A stretch of DNA of 64,000 nucleotides from Pseudarthrobacter sp. fls2-241-R2A-127 (GCF_030209355.1 NZ_JARVSF010000015.1:62001-126000), one strand, 5' to 3'. Positions 1-8,465 are shown, counted from the first letter of the stretch. Program-made: numbers and translations. Notes: a model not told the origin generated them from the sequence alone.

Positions 1-351
1 GCGGAGGAAATTCACCGTCGGGCCCCAAAGGCACGCGTCGTCTTTGTCGACTACCTCACGATAATCGGGCATCGAACAACACCGGGGCCCTCAGCACCTT
101 TCGACAGTGAAACCATGTCCACACTGCGGGTGCTTGGCGAGCAGGTTGCACAAATGTTCCAAGACGCTGCAGCTCGTTCCGGATCTGAGCTAGTTAAACT
201 CTCGCAGTTCAGCGAGAACCATGCCCTTGGAAGTCCAGAACCTTGGGTCAACGGTTTCCGGCCCAAGCCCGGAAACGGAGTTTCGTTCCACCCTAACCGA
301 GAAGGAATGCGGGCTGCCGCCGGGCTAATCAGCGATCATTTGGCATGCTAA
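1..351 (+). CDS. SGNH/GDSL-type hydrolase, C-terminal part
   Basis: The reading frame is open from the first base of the window and stops at TAA 349-351, so the gene starts outside. The 116 visible residues carry the end of an SGNH (GDSL) esterase: a buried strand (VVFVDYLTI) and, near the end, FHPNREGM, which fits the block V region where the catalytic histidine sits (usually Asp-x-x-His; here Phe-His-Pro-Asn). Such enzymes remove acyl groups from sugars or lipids. A second SGNH hydrolase follows 60-130 bases downstream on the same strand, so the two may be co-transcribed. The substrate cannot be told from the sequence. Confidence 0.7.
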   Translation, partial: AEEIHRRAPKARVVFVDYLTIIGHRTTPGPSAPFDSETMSTLRVLGEQVAQMFQDAAARSGSELVKLSQFSENHALGSPEPWVNGFRPKPGNGVSFHPNREGMRAAAGLISDHLAC

Positions 352-411
352 CTCGGATCACTTAGGGTGCCGCCCTTGGGTTTTCCCCCGCCCGGGAATA
401 AACTATGAATC

Positions 412-1110
412 GTGCTTGCCCTTCGTAAAGAATCAATGAACCCCATCGCTCGTTTGATCCTTGGATTCGTTTCGCGGAGCATCACCATGCGCCGTTCCCA
501 GTTTAAAGAGCTGCCCCTCCCACCTCAGAGAGTCCTGTTCCTAGGGGACAGCATTACCGAAGGGGGGCAGTGGGACGAATGGTTCCCCGAGCTGCAAACC
601 CTTAACCGCGGCATCGGTGGCGACGACGTACAGGGAGTCCTCACCAGACTGGACACTGCGATCCATGACCCCGTGGCTATATCTCTGTTGATCGGGACGA
701 ATGACCTGGGCGGGGCAAAACGAAAAGCAGAAGACATCGCAGCGTCTATCCAAGAACTGGTCAAGGAGATCAGGAAACGCGCTCCCAAATCTCCTTTCCT
801 GATTAATAGTGTTATGCCGCGGCGCCGCAAGTACCGCGAAAATATCACGTTCTTGAATTCACTACTCCGCAATATTGCTGCTCGTGAAAACGCGGTTTTC
901 GTAGACTTGTGGCCTGCGCTGGCCGATGACAACGGCGCACTGCGGGAGGAATTTACCGCTGACGCCCTACACCTTAACGGCCTGGGCTACGCCGCGTGGG
1001 CCAAGGTCCTCCGTAGCGAATTTTCAACACTAGGCCTCGTGCCAGCGACGAACCCACAACTGGAATCCGCAGGCCCGGCAAAGCAAGAGAAATCCTCTCC
1101 TGCAATCTGA
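412..1110 (+). CDS. SGNH/GDSL hydrolase (esterase family)
   Basis: A complete small hydrolase of up to 232 residues. Family motifs are clear: FLGDSITEGG (block I with the nucleophilic serine), RGIGGDD (block II, oxyanion glycine), LIGTNDLGG (block III, oxyanion asparagine) and DALHLNGLGY (block V, catalytic Asp-x-x-His). It resembles GDSL lipases/acylhydrolases that act on small esters or acetylated carbohydrates. No signal peptide or membrane segment is seen, so it is probably cytoplasmic. The start is uncertain: GTG 412, ATG 436 and ATG 487 are in frame and none has a strong ribosome site. The conserved core only begins near residue 40, which leaves all three possible. Confidence 0.82.
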   Translation: MLALRKESMNPIARLILGFVSRSITMRRSQFKELPLPPQRVLFLGDSITEGGQWDEWFPELQTLNRGIGGDDVQGVLTRLDTAIHDPVAISLLIGTNDLGGAKRKAEDIAASIQELVKEIRKRAPKSPFLINSVMPRRRKYRENITFLNSLLRNIAARENAVFVDLWPALADDNGALREEFTADALHLNGLGYAAWAKVLRSEFSTLGLVPATNPQLESAGPAKQEKSSPAI

Positions 1111-1294
1111 TAAGGATGGACTGCCAAACCATCCCGAATACCGACCCGCGTACTCTCCAGTGGACGGTTCTCCACTAACGACGGAATGAACGCCGATAAT
1201 TAAGATTCTGTCAAGTTCCGGTGGCGTATATATGGGAGAAGCGCTGTTCATCCATTTGAGGTCAGGCTGTCCGCCTGGAAATGCTGCTCCTGGG

Positions 1295-1441
1295 CTACTG
1301 ATCTTCTCGTTCGGATGAAGTCTTCTCTGCTTCAACCTCAGCAATGATCTTTTCTTGCTCGGGCGAGGGATGGAGCGATCGCAGGATCTCAACGAACGTC
1401 TCTTCATCGCTTGCTGCTCTACTGGACGAGTGTTTAGCCAT
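1295..1441 (-). CDS. short conserved-looking hypothetical protein (48 aa)
   Basis: A 48-residue frame starts at ATG 1441 and is preceded by a very strong ribosome site (GAAAGGAGGAGGG, 5 bases before the start). The product is charged and Ser/Glu-rich (begins MAKHSSSRAASDEETFVEIL; ends with a Glu/Lys helix). It has no Cys, no membrane segment and no motif I recognise. It lies 26 bases downstream of the GAF-like membrane protein gene on the same strand, so the two are probably translated from one message. It could be a small partner or regulator of that protein, which is inference only. Confidence 0.6.
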   Translation of the reverse strand: MAKHSSSRAASDEETFVEILRSLHPSPEQEKIIAEVEAEKTSSEREDQ

Positions 1442-1467
1442 GTTTTTCCCTCCTCCTTTCTCCGATC

Positions 1468-2313
1468 CTAACGGCTACCCAAAGCCTTGGCGACGAAGGC
1501 AGCGGCACCTGTGGCGATTTGTTCACTCTGCTTATCACCAAGGAGTGAAGTGGTGAGATCGAGCTCATTCCTATTAGGAATGTCGATTGCTAGCACTCCC
1601 AAGAGCTTCTCGCCGTCGTCCGCCAGGATCGGCACTGCCAAACTCTCGTAGTAGCGCTTCCCCATACGGGCCAGCTCATCGTCCGTAAAGCCATAGCGCT
1701 CTGAGTCTGGAACAGCCGTCAAGAGTTTAGCCCTGGAATCAGGGCTACTGTTGAGTTGTGTAGACAGTTCTACCCAGTCGCAATGCGCCGCTTCGCGTGT
1801 TGCTGCGGCCGCGCCAATTGCACCCTTCCCCGAAGTCCATTCGATCCCCGAGGGAGACGGGTAGGCATCGAATCGGTAGCGAACCAAAGACTCAAGTCGA
1901 AAGCTCTTACCTTTCTTTTTGTACTCGAAGACTGAACCGCCGAGATAAATGATATTGATGCCGGTCTTGTCGCTGATAAATTTAAGGGCGCCCAGCAGGA
2001 AGAAGCTGACATTTTCTCGCACGGCCTCGAATCGAGTTTGCCTGCGTTCCTTTACTAGCGTCCACGCAGCGTCAACGAGAACCAAGGCAGCCAATGCGAT
2101 GCCCACGACCACCGACCAATACAACCAATCGGCCTGAGCCACTCCGAGAAACGGCGAAGCCGAGGGGGGCTGCCCAGTCGCGGGATCCGGTTTGTCGGGC
2201 AACTTGGAAAGGCCTAGTGTGGCAGCCGAAAGAAATGCCGCAATGGTTGTAAGGACTTTGAGCCCAATAGCTAAGCGCTTACCAATCTTCAATTCTGTCT
2301 GGCCTTTGTTCAT
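1468..2313 (-). CDS. membrane protein with C-terminal GAF-like domain
   Basis: 281 residues. After a basic N-terminus come two hydrophobic segments (about residues 12-35 and 64-86), then a linker. A C-terminal region of roughly residues 105-280 looks like a GAF sensor domain: GKGAIG near the start, then YYESLAVPIL and KLLGVLAIDIPNR, the usual last strands of GAF folds. GAF domains bind small ligands and regulate a partner, but no kinase, cyclase or phosphodiesterase output domain is attached. The protein probably sits in the membrane with the GAF-like part in the cytoplasm. A short gene follows in the same operon. Ligand and partner are unknown. Confidence 0.65.
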   Translation of the reverse strand: MNKGQTELKIGKRLAIGLKVLTTIAAFLSAATLGLSKLPDKPDPATGQPPSASPFLGVAQADWLYWSVVVGIALAALVLVDAAWTLVKERRQTRFEAVRENVSFFLLGALKFISDKTGINIIYLGGSVFEYKKKGKSFRLESLVRYRFDAYPSPSGIEWTSGKGAIGAAAATREAAHCDWVELSTQLNSSPDSRAKLLTAVPDSERYGFTDDELARMGKRYYESLAVPILADDGEKLLGVLAIDIPNRNELDLTTSLLGDKQSEQIATGAAAFVAKALGSR

Positions 2314-2481
2314 ATGTTATAGGGCAAGATGATACGGCGCGCTCCGATCTGTTTCGCCAATGCTACGCGGCCGGTGGGTGGCACGCGGGGCCGTATGAAC
2401 CTCTGCGGGGCGATTTAACAATGGAACGCCACCTCAGGGCCAATTGGTCAACAGAGACAGTGCGAACCCTAGAGCGACAAG

Positions 2482-3231
2482 CTATATGCCCGCTCTGCGT
2501 CGAGCTCGTTTCGCATTCCTTGATTGGCTGTACCGCATCCACACGGCGGCATCGAGCAGTCTTATTGTTGAGATGAGGGGAGAAACTCCATGTGGCCTAA
2601 GGGCTTCCAGCGCTGTACGACGACATTGATCCGATAGCGCAGCGCGCAGCTCTCGTGCCGGCTCGGAGCCCAACGGAAGCCCCTTCCGCACTACACTGTC
2701 GATGACCGGCAGGAGTCGTGGACGTTTGCGGGCCAAAAGTTTACTGGCCTTGGTTTCTCCAACTCCTGCATAAGCATCGATCGCTCGGAAGAGTTCGGCG
2801 GCTGCGTCAAGGTCGCGGTCCTGAGCATCCCAGATGTCGACGTCGGCGGGTATAGCGATGAGTAGTTTCGAGAGCTTCGAGGCGTCGGAATCCAGCAACG
2901 ATCGTACGGCTCGTGGTTCAAAGCGGACGTCCAGAAGGCTTACGGCAACGAGATCTGCCGGACTGATGCTTTCTGGCGGATTCTCTCCGAGCTCGTCGAA
3001 TGTTGACCCTGCGAACGGTCCCTGTGGATCAAAGAAATCGGTCAGGAGATGATGGGCGGGTGAAGCAATCACTTCATCAATCCGCTGTGTCAACGTCATG
3101 GCGCTCAGCATAACCGCCGAAAGACGCAGCCGCTCCGTATCGCCGATTCCTAGGGTGGGTGCATTCACGGCGCAAGACGGATCAACTCTCGCCGTATGGA
3201 AAGGCGGCGCTTTAGCCTCTCGTCTTGTCAT
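2482..3231 (-). CDS. DUF6308-like protein
   Basis: 249 residues if the first ATG (3231) is used. Later ATGs at 3111 and 3099 (MTLTQRIDEVIA) are equally possible, because no start has a good ribosome site and the first 40 residues look less protein-like. The middle holds a helix-hairpin-helix-like stretch (YAGVGETKASKLLARKRP followed by LLPVIDSVV) that I associate with the actinobacterial DUF6308 family. That family has no known function; the motif resembles those in DNA-repair folds. No membrane segment or signal peptide. It stands alone, with no obvious operon partner. Confidence 0.6.
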   Translation of the reverse strand: MTRREAKAPPFHTARVDPSCAVNAPTLGIGDTERLRLSAVMLSAMTLTQRIDEVIASPAHHLLTDFFDPQGPFAGSTFDELGENPPESISPADLVAVSLLDVRFEPRAVRSLLDSDASKLSKLLIAIPADVDIWDAQDRDLDAAAELFRAIDAYAGVGETKASKLLARKRPRLLPVIDSVVRKGLPLGSEPARELRAALSDQCRRTALEALRPHGVSPLISTIRLLDAAVWMRYSQSRNAKRARRRAGI

Positions 3232-3338
3232 CTTGAAGAGCCGATAACCGGCGTTCCGTCAACCCGAGGGGTGACCTCGGGTGGATCGTGCCCGTGGCCC
3301 ATTGCGCGTACGGGGGGGGCCGGACTTCCTCGGTAGTA

Positions 3339-3736
3339 TCACTCGTCCAGGACTGCACGGGCCGCGGCCGTGTCGTGAAGGTCCGACAGGTACTTTTCCT
3401 GTTCTTCAGTCTTTCGACTGTAGAAGTCGTGGGCGGCCTGTTTCGTGATCCCGAGCGCCTCGCCAATTTGAGCCCATGTCGCGCCTGCCTCCCGAGCGGA
3501 CTTCATGACGTACCAGCGCCGTGCTGTGAGTAATTCGACGGCCTTCGCGTTCGCCCGCAAAGCCTCTAGTGCTGCGACTTCCGAGATCTCGGCCAGAGCC
3601 TCCGCGCCTGGTCGCTGCCGGTGGCAGAGATTTCGCGCCAAGTTTCGCCGCTATTGAAGTCTTCCCATACCTTGAGCAGCTGGTGGACATCGCCGCTGCT
3701 GAGCGCCTGCTCGATGGAGTCCGCATCACGTTCCAT
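3339..3736 (-). pseudogene. frameshifted HTH-containing protein
   Basis: Two reading frames together make one sensible protein. From ATG 3736 the frame reads MERDADSIEQALSSGDVHQL through TWREISATGSDQ and then hits TAG at 3566-3568. From about 3610 the next frame continues with EALAEISEVAALEALRANAK, an Arg-Trp helix, and a helix-turn-helix (ATWAQIGEALGITKQAAHDF), ending at 3339. The joint needs one lost base near 3605-3615 (inside GGCGCGG on the coding strand). The intact protein would be about 131 residues, a small Arthrobacter-type DNA-binding protein of unknown role. No slippery heptamer is present, so mutation or a sequencing error is likelier than programmed frameshifting. Confidence 0.6.
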
Positions 3737-3915
3737 TGGGTCAAGTTAGCTTGACGCAGGGTGCGGGTCAAGAAGTAGCCACCGCGTTGCCGACCCGGGT
3801 CAAAGGCCTTGGAATTGGCGAAACTCCGGCCAAATAGCGGTTGGCCGAAGTTCCATGAACAACCTTGGAGGGTCAACCTTGAGGTTGGCTGGGAACGAGC
3901 GGGGGAGGGGAGGTT

Positions 3916-4494
3916 CTACTTTACGGTGGCTTGGCGGAGGTACTGGTAGACCGTTTCCCTGCTGATCCCGTAGTCGCGGGTGAGGACAACTTTCGGGATG
4001 CCGTTGCCGGCGCGCCGGATCAGTTCGGCAGCGCGTTCCGGCGTTAGGGTTTTCTTCCTTCCTTTGTAGGCGCCGCGCTGCTTGGCCAGGGCAATACCCT
4101 CCCGTTGGCGTTCCTTGATCAAAGACCGTTCGAATTCGGCGAACGCACCCATGACCGAGAGCATCAGGTTGGCCATGGGGGAGTCCTCGCCGGTGAAGAC
4201 GAGCTGTTCTTTGAGGAACTCCACCCGCACCCCGCGACGGGTGAGGCCTTGGACGAGGGCGCGCAGGTCATCGAGGTTGCGGGCGAGCCGGTCCATGCTG
4301 TGAACGACGACGGTGTCGCCGTCGCGGACGAACCGCAGCAGCTCTGTTAACTGTGGCCGCGCGGTGTCCCGGCCGGAGGCCTTATCTGTGAAGACTCTGT
4401 CCAGGACGTGGCCTTCGAGCTGGCGTCGCTCATTCTGGTCGAGCGTGCTGACCCGCACGTAGCCGATGCGCTGACCGTTCAAGGCTGCCTCCAA
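3916..4494 (-). CDS. serine recombinase, Tn3-type resolvase/invertase
   Basis: 192 residues, full length for the small serine recombinases. The N-terminal catalytic domain has the nucleophile serine in GYVRVSTLDQN, the arginines of the active site in HSMDRLARNLDDLR, and the conserved GAFAEFERSLIKERQREG helix. A short C-terminal helix-turn-helix (GISRETVYQYL) binds the recombination site. It resolves or inverts DNA at short crossover sites. No Tn3 transposase or terminal inverted repeats are seen beside it, so it may be a relic of a transposon or serve in plasmid multimer resolution. Flanking genes on both sides are broken (3339-3736 and 4576-4860), as expected at a rearrangement point. Confidence 0.93.
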   Translation of the reverse strand: MEAALNGQRIGYVRVSTLDQNERRQLEGHVLDRVFTDKASGRDTARPQLTELLRFVRDGDTVVVHSMDRLARNLDDLRALVQGLTRRGVRVEFLKEQLVFTGEDSPMANLMLSVMGAFAEFERSLIKERQREGIALAKQRGAYKGRKKTLTPERAAELIRRAGNGIPKVVLTRDYGISRETVYQYLRQATVK

Positions 4495-4575
4495 CCTCTT
4501 GGTTTGTGGAATCGAGTGTCGGACCGTGGCGGAGAAACGTCAAGGTTCAGGGATGTGGGAGCGGGGTGAGGCGGC

Positions 4576-4860
4576 TCAGTCAATGCCGTCGGCCACCTCC
4601 TCGAAGACCATGCAGTCACCGTGCGCCGGCCGGAATCCGAAGGTTTCCCAGTACCGACGCAGGGCGGCCTTCCCGGCCAGGTATTCCGGGCTGCCTTCCA
4701 TGGGTCCGTTGTCTTCAGCGGGGGAGTGGTCTCGATGAGGACTTTTGTCGTTGACCTGCCCATCGAGCTGAGGATGGCTTGCAACATCGACCCGCGGCGT
4801 ACTAAGGACCGGCTCGGGGAGTTCGGGAGAAGTGCGGCCAGGCGGACCGAGAGCCGGGCA
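4576..4860 (-). pseudogene. C-terminal remnant of an unidentified gene
   Basis: One frame stays open from 4860 to a TGA at 4576-4578 and reads like a real protein end: PELPEPVLSTP, VASHPQLDGQV, HRDHSPAEDNGP, MEGSPEYLAGKAALRRYWE and FGFRPAHGD. Upstream in frame there is a stop (TGA 4861-4863), and coding-like sequence continues in other frames. The gene is therefore either 5' truncated or frameshifted. The end pattern (a Tyr-Trp helix followed by GFRP) is reminiscent of GNAT acetyltransferase C-termini, but I cannot confirm this. The 41-residue piece from ATG 4701 is unlikely to work alone. The rest of the 4.5-5.05 kb stretch holds nothing else I can support. Confidence 0.45.
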
Positions 4861-5049
4861 TCACTTCGCCTGGATGCAAGCCGAAACCTTGCGCCGGCAT
4901 GAGTCCCTGCGAAAGACTCGTCAAACACATGCTGAATTGAAGAAGATTTGGCCGCGGGATCCACCAAGGGAAAACGGAGGCGACGACGCCTCCTGCCTGT
5001 CTGGCGGCAAGGATGCCGCCCCAAGATCCCGCAGGCCGAAAGGATCGCA

Positions 5050-5388
5050 ATGGCAGGAATGTTCGAACTATTTGTTGACGCGGAATCGGCCTTCAGGTTC
5101 CGGCTGACAGCGCCAGACGGCACCATCATGGCAGTGTCCAAACCTTTCGACACCAAGACCGATGCTGTTGCCGGCATCGCCGCGGTGCGCGAATACGCCG
5201 GCATGGGACTGATCACCGACCACTCCACAACAACCAAAAATGCCGCCCCGCAGGCAACCTGGAGCGACACCGGCAATCACAAGGACGACCCACCGCTGCC
5301 AAAGATCGACTTCCACGGACGTGCCAGGGCTGTCCGCCGGGCCGTCTCCAGCCCTCGCTGGGCGGGGACCATCCACAACCTTTCCTGA
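5050..5388 (+). CDS. YegP/DUF1508 family protein
   Basis: 112 residues from ATG 5050, which has an AAAGGA ribosome site. The first 60 residues match one DUF1508 unit: FELFVDAESAFRFRL, then APDGTIMAVSKPFDTK and a short helix with AAVREYAGMG. Escherichia coli YegP carries two such units; actinobacterial proteins often have one plus a variable tail, as here (residues 65-112, Pro/Arg-rich, little order expected). The family's role is unknown; it forms a small alpha/beta fold and is probably cytoplasmic. An upstream in-frame ATG (4948) only adds a basic, non-conserved stretch, so I prefer 5050. Confidence 0.75.
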   Translation: MAGMFELFVDAESAFRFRLTAPDGTIMAVSKPFDTKTDAVAGIAAVREYAGMGLITDHSTTTKNAAPQATWSDTGNHKDDPPLPKIDFHGRARAVRRAVSSPRWAGTIHNLS

Positions 5389-5469
5389 GCGGCCGGGAAA
5401 GGCCTCTTTCGGCCCCTTCTGACCCCTGATGGCGAAGTACGTTATCCGTTTTCTTGCCATGCGCGGGCG

Positions 5470-5997
5470 TTAGGGACGCTGATTCTTCTTGAAGACGATG
5501 TAGTCGGACATTCGCGTGGCTGCGCGGGCTGCGTGCTGTGTGATGACCGCGGGGCTGTAGTCGAGTAGATCAATGAGTGTTCGGGCGTCGACTTCCTGGG
5601 TGAGGTCGCGGAGTGTGGCGTTTCGGGCCCGTTGTGCGTCGATTCCAAGGACTTTGAGCCGCTCGGAAAGGGTCGCCGGGTGAAGGTGCTGGCCGGCGCG
5701 GGTGCCGGGGAAAAGCCACGAGGTATTTGAGTTCGTCGTGTTCTGGTTCTCAGATCCCTCACGCTGGCTCCAGAACATCTCGGTTATTGCTGCGGGGATA
5801 GTGGCCGGCGTGGTCCCAAGCTTGAGAAGCATGCCCTCGGGAGTGATGCTGATGTGTTCGTGGCGGAGCATGACGATCTTGTTCAGTGGATGTGCCCAGA
5901 GCAGCAAGATCAGCCCAGCGAGGCGTGTGGACCTTATGACGTGGTCGTGTTCCAGACAGTTGCGCACGAGTTCAATACGTTCGGCCTGAGTGATCAT
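5470..5997 (-). CDS. left recombinase module, gene 3, C-terminal part (frameshifted)
   Basis: 175 residues from ATG 5997, but the same frame stays meaningful upstream to about 6146 (LRQAHIDEYLSTG, IRNFVRWLNRDS). This is therefore the rear half of the gene whose front half is 6138-7025, not a separate gene. It aligns along its length with residues about 290-490 of the product of 10397-11869. The fold is that of a tyrosine-recombinase catalytic domain, with LDYSPAVITQHA at the place of the LGH...Y box. The residue at the tyrosine position is His, so strand-transfer chemistry is not expected. See the front half for the frameshift. Confidence 0.6.
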   Translation of the reverse strand: MITQAERIELVRNCLEHDHVIRSTRLAGLILLLWAHPLNKIVMLRHEHISITPEGMLLKLGTTPATIPAAITEMFWSQREGSENQNTTNSNTSWLFPGTRAGQHLHPATLSERLKVLGIDAQRARNATLRDLTQEVDARTLIDLLDYSPAVITQHAARAATRMSDYIVFKKNQRP

Positions 5998-6137
5998 TGG
6001 CGTGGATTGAGCGGGACGGAACGGCGCGTCGAGGTGCCCTCGTGGTGTGCTGTCGCGGTTGAGCCACCGGACAAAATTACGGATGTGCTTGCGGGTGCTG
6101 GGCCCGGTACTGAGATATTCGTCGATGTGGGCTTGTC

Positions 6138-7025
6138 TTAGTTCTCCCCTATTGCGATGCCGTGGGAGTCACGGAGCCAGATGAGGAGCTTGCCTGCTTC
6201 GGTGATGTCCTGTTTGGCCGCGTGGGTAACGGTTTCGAGATTCACGGCCGGGTCTGTGGCTTTGTCCCGGATGCGTTTGAGGTGGTGCCATGCCGCGTAG
6301 CGTTCGATCAGTTGGCTCGTGCCGTCGTCGGGGAGGTTGCTGATCCTTGTGGCCAGCCAATGTTCGAAGCGGGTGAGATTTTCATTGCCGCGCCCTGGCA
6401 TCATGCGGTGGTGGACCAGCAGTGCGCGCAGGTGTTCGGCGGCAGTGGACCGGGGAAGGGCGTCGAAGGCCTCGTGAGTGAGCGGGAGTGTTCGGTCCCC
6501 GATTGCTTCGAGTAGTTCCCGGGCCTTGGTGCCGCGGCGCATGTAGGTGTAGATGCTCTCGGGCCTGCCGGTTACGGTGAGGAGGCTGATCAGCCGGCGC
6601 AGACGGAAATCATCATTGGGTTTGAGCACTGCCGTGAGGTCGTCTGTGAGGGTGCAGCGGATGCAGAGACCGCTCCGGAACCGTTCGGATTCGCGTTTGC
6701 ATCGTGTGCAGGTCAAGGCGGTAGTGATGTCAGCGCAGTCGCGGCAGATGGGTTCTTGGTCTGGCGAGCGGCCAGGGAGCATGCGGGTCTCTCCGCAGTT
6801 GGAGCACTTCCCGCGGCTGTGGGTGGCCTCTGTGAAGCAGGCTCCGCAGACTGGGCCGTCGGGCCAGTGCACCCGGATCTTGGCGACTTGCTGGTGGCAC
6901 CGGCCGCAGGTGTAGTCTCCGCTTGAGCGTGGTCGGCCGCGTTTTTTGGGGGTGGGCAGATCGGTGAGTGTTGGCGGGCGTGCGGAGCCGTTGCCGCCGG
7001 TGGATGGACGCCCTCGGCTAGTCAT
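6138..7025 (-). CDS. left recombinase module, gene 3, N-terminal part with three zinc ribbons
   Basis: 295 residues, starting at ATG 7025 inside the end of the HTH gene (8-base overlap). Six Cys-x-x-Cys pairs between residues 40 and 125 (CGRC, CGAC, CSNC, CRDC, CTRC, CIRC) suggest three zinc ribbons. They follow a basic PKKRGRPR patch, so nucleic-acid binding is likely. A helical region follows. The frame ends at TAA 6138 just after a run of four G on the coding strand (6146-6149). One extra G would join it to the 5470-6145 frame and give a protein of about 518 residues, matching the 490-residue homologue in the right module. It is therefore probably a mutated or mis-sequenced single gene. 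Confidence 0.65.
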   Translation of the reverse strand: MTSRGRPSTGGNGSARPPTLTDLPTPKKRGRPRSSGDYTCGRCHQQVAKIRVHWPDGPVCGACFTEATHSRGKCSNCGETRMLPGRSPDQEPICRDCADITTALTCTRCKRESERFRSGLCIRCTLTDDLTAVLKPNDDFRLRRLISLLTVTGRPESIYTYMRRGTKARELLEAIGDRTLPLTHEAFDALPRSTAAEHLRALLVHHRMMPGRGNENLTRFEHWLATRISNLPDDGTSQLIERYAAWHHLKRIRDKATDPAVNLETVTHAAKQDITEAGKLLIWLRDSHGIAIGEN

Positions 7026-7359
7026 CGTCCTCGACGATCCGGGCGCGGACTGGGCGGTAGTTGCGCATGTCCGGGATGTCTTCGCCAGCTGCTTTGCGGT
7101 GCTGCCGAACGGTTTTGGTGTCGGTGGCCGTGTAGGTGATCAGGTCGTTCGGCGTCACGTCCAAGGCGTCGCAGAGTGCAACGAGGACCTTAAAGGAGAT
7201 CCGTTCAGGTTCCTGGGTCACGATCCGCCAAATGGCGTTGGCGGTCAAGGTTATGCCGCGATCGTGCAATAGGGCGGCGAGTTCCTTGGCCGTATGGACC
7301 CCGCGGCGTGCCATGATCTCGCGGACCCGCCACGTGTAATCGATCTCTCGTCTACTCAT
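7018..7359 (-). CDS. left recombinase module, gene 2: Cro/C1-type HTH protein
   Basis: 113 residues. The core (about residues 8-75) is a lambda-repressor-like helix-turn-helix: VREIMARRGV, a recognition-helix region near LTANAIWRIVT, and LCDALDVTPNDLI, typical of the Cro/C1 (XRE) family. The tail is basic then acidic (ARIVEDDD). Its ATG overlaps the stop of the recombinase gene (ATGA), and its end overlaps the next gene by 8 bases, so the three are translationally coupled. It may repress the module or act as a directionality factor; nothing in the sequence decides this. The homologue is 10050-10400. Confidence 0.8.
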   Translation of the reverse strand: MSRREIDYTWRVREIMARRGVHTAKELAALLHDRGITLTANAIWRIVTQEPERISFKVLVALCDALDVTPNDLITYTATDTKTVRQHRKAAGEDIPDMRNYRPVRARIVEDDD

Positions 7360-8465
7360 CAGTGTTTCCTCTCGCGCAGTTCCAGGGCCGCATTGATGAT
7401 TCGTTCATGCACCCGCTCAAGTGCGAGGCGTTGATAGTCGGGGGAGGGCAGGGTGTAGATCGAGGTCGTGGCCGCGTGCTCGTGGCCGAGCTGCAGCTGA
7501 ACGAAAGCCACATCGAAACCTTCACCGGTAACCAGGTGCGTGGCATACGAACGGCGGAAAGAGTGCAGGTCCAGTCCCGGCGGGAACCCCAGCTCGTCTA
7601 CAAGGTCATGGAGCCGGCCGATCAGGTGTGATTCGCCAACAATTTTTCCCGCGCTGGTTGGGAAGAGGTCTGTGACGGGATGCCCATAGCGGGGGAGTCC
7701 GTTCCTGATCCAATCGGCAACCATTTCCGCGGACCACTCCCAAACCGTCAGGACGGAACGGACCTTCTTCGCGGAGCCGCGGTGCGGCTTGCCCCAGCGC
7801 ACCCGGAGTACGCCATGGTCTCCAAGAAACGGAGCCTTGCCGTTCCGCGAAAAGTCCGCCACCTGCAAGTGGCGCAACTCGTCCGAGCGCAACCCCCATC
7901 CGTAAGCTGTCTTGAACGCAATCGCATCACGCCAGGCGGCCAGTGCACCCTTGCGGCCCGAGTCCAGGATCCGCACCACCTCGAGGTCGGCCAGATCAAA
8001 CAGCTCCTGCAGCTCACGCTGGCTAAATGGCCGCTTGGCAGGACGGGCTTCGGTGGGCTGCGCGTGCGTCACCCGGTTCAGCTCAGTTACCACCTGGGCA
8101 AAGACCTGACCAAAGAGCCTCGCACTCTGCTCACACCAGTCATAGTGCGGGCTGCAGGCATAGTCGCAAAACAACTTCACAGCACCTTGGTAAGACCGGA
8201 CCGTCCCATGAGACAGATTTCGCACAGCACGCGCATGAGAGAAAAAATCGTCCGCGTCGCCCAACGTCCACTGCCACGGATACCGGCCGGAAAAGTCCAC
8301 CAGGCTCAGCACGACGTTCCTCCTGGTGCGGATAGTCGACGGCGAGAAATCCTTCGCGCGCTGCTGGCGCTCCCAGCCGTCCAGGACAAGCGTCAGGAAC
8401 GACTCCGGATCCGGCGCTTCGCCGCCGAACGGAACAAACAGAACATTCTCATCATCCTGCGCCAT
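7359..8465 (-). CDS. left recombinase module, gene 1: tyrosine recombinase
   Basis: 368 residues from ATG 8465, chosen because AAGGAC lies just before it; an upstream in-frame start exists but adds non-conserved residues. A SAM-like N-terminal domain (about 20-125) holds FSPSTIRTRRN and GTVRSYQGAVKLFCDY. The catalytic domain shows all required residues: Arg in GWGLRSDELRHL, the His-x-x-Arg box in DLHSFRRSYATHL, the second His in LQLGHEHAATT and the nucleophile Tyr in SIYT. It should cut and rejoin DNA at a specific site. It is clearly related to 8933-10057, on the other side of the shared centre. Confidence 0.9.
   Translation of the reverse strand: MAQDDENVLFVPFGGEAPDPESFLTLVLDGWERQQRAKDFSPSTIRTRRNVVLSLVDFSGRYPWQWTLGDADDFFSHARAVRNLSHGTVRSYQGAVKLFCDYACSPHYDWCEQSARLFGQVFAQVVTELNRVTHAQPTEARPAKRPFSQRELQELFDLADLEVVRILDSGRKGALAAWRDAIAFKTAYGWGLRSDELRHLQVADFSRNGKAPFLGDHGVLRVRWGKPHRGSAKKVRSVLTVWEWSAEMVADWIRNGLPRYGHPVTDLFPTSAGKIVGESHLIGRLHDLVDELGFPPGLDLHSFRRSYATHLVTGEGFDVAFVQLQLGHEHAATTSIYTLPSPDYQRLALERVHERIINAALELRERKH

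Noticed and set aside
3605..3615. Programmed frameshifting as explanation of the split HTH gene
   Set aside because: No slippery heptamer or downstream structure is evident; loss of a base is simpler.
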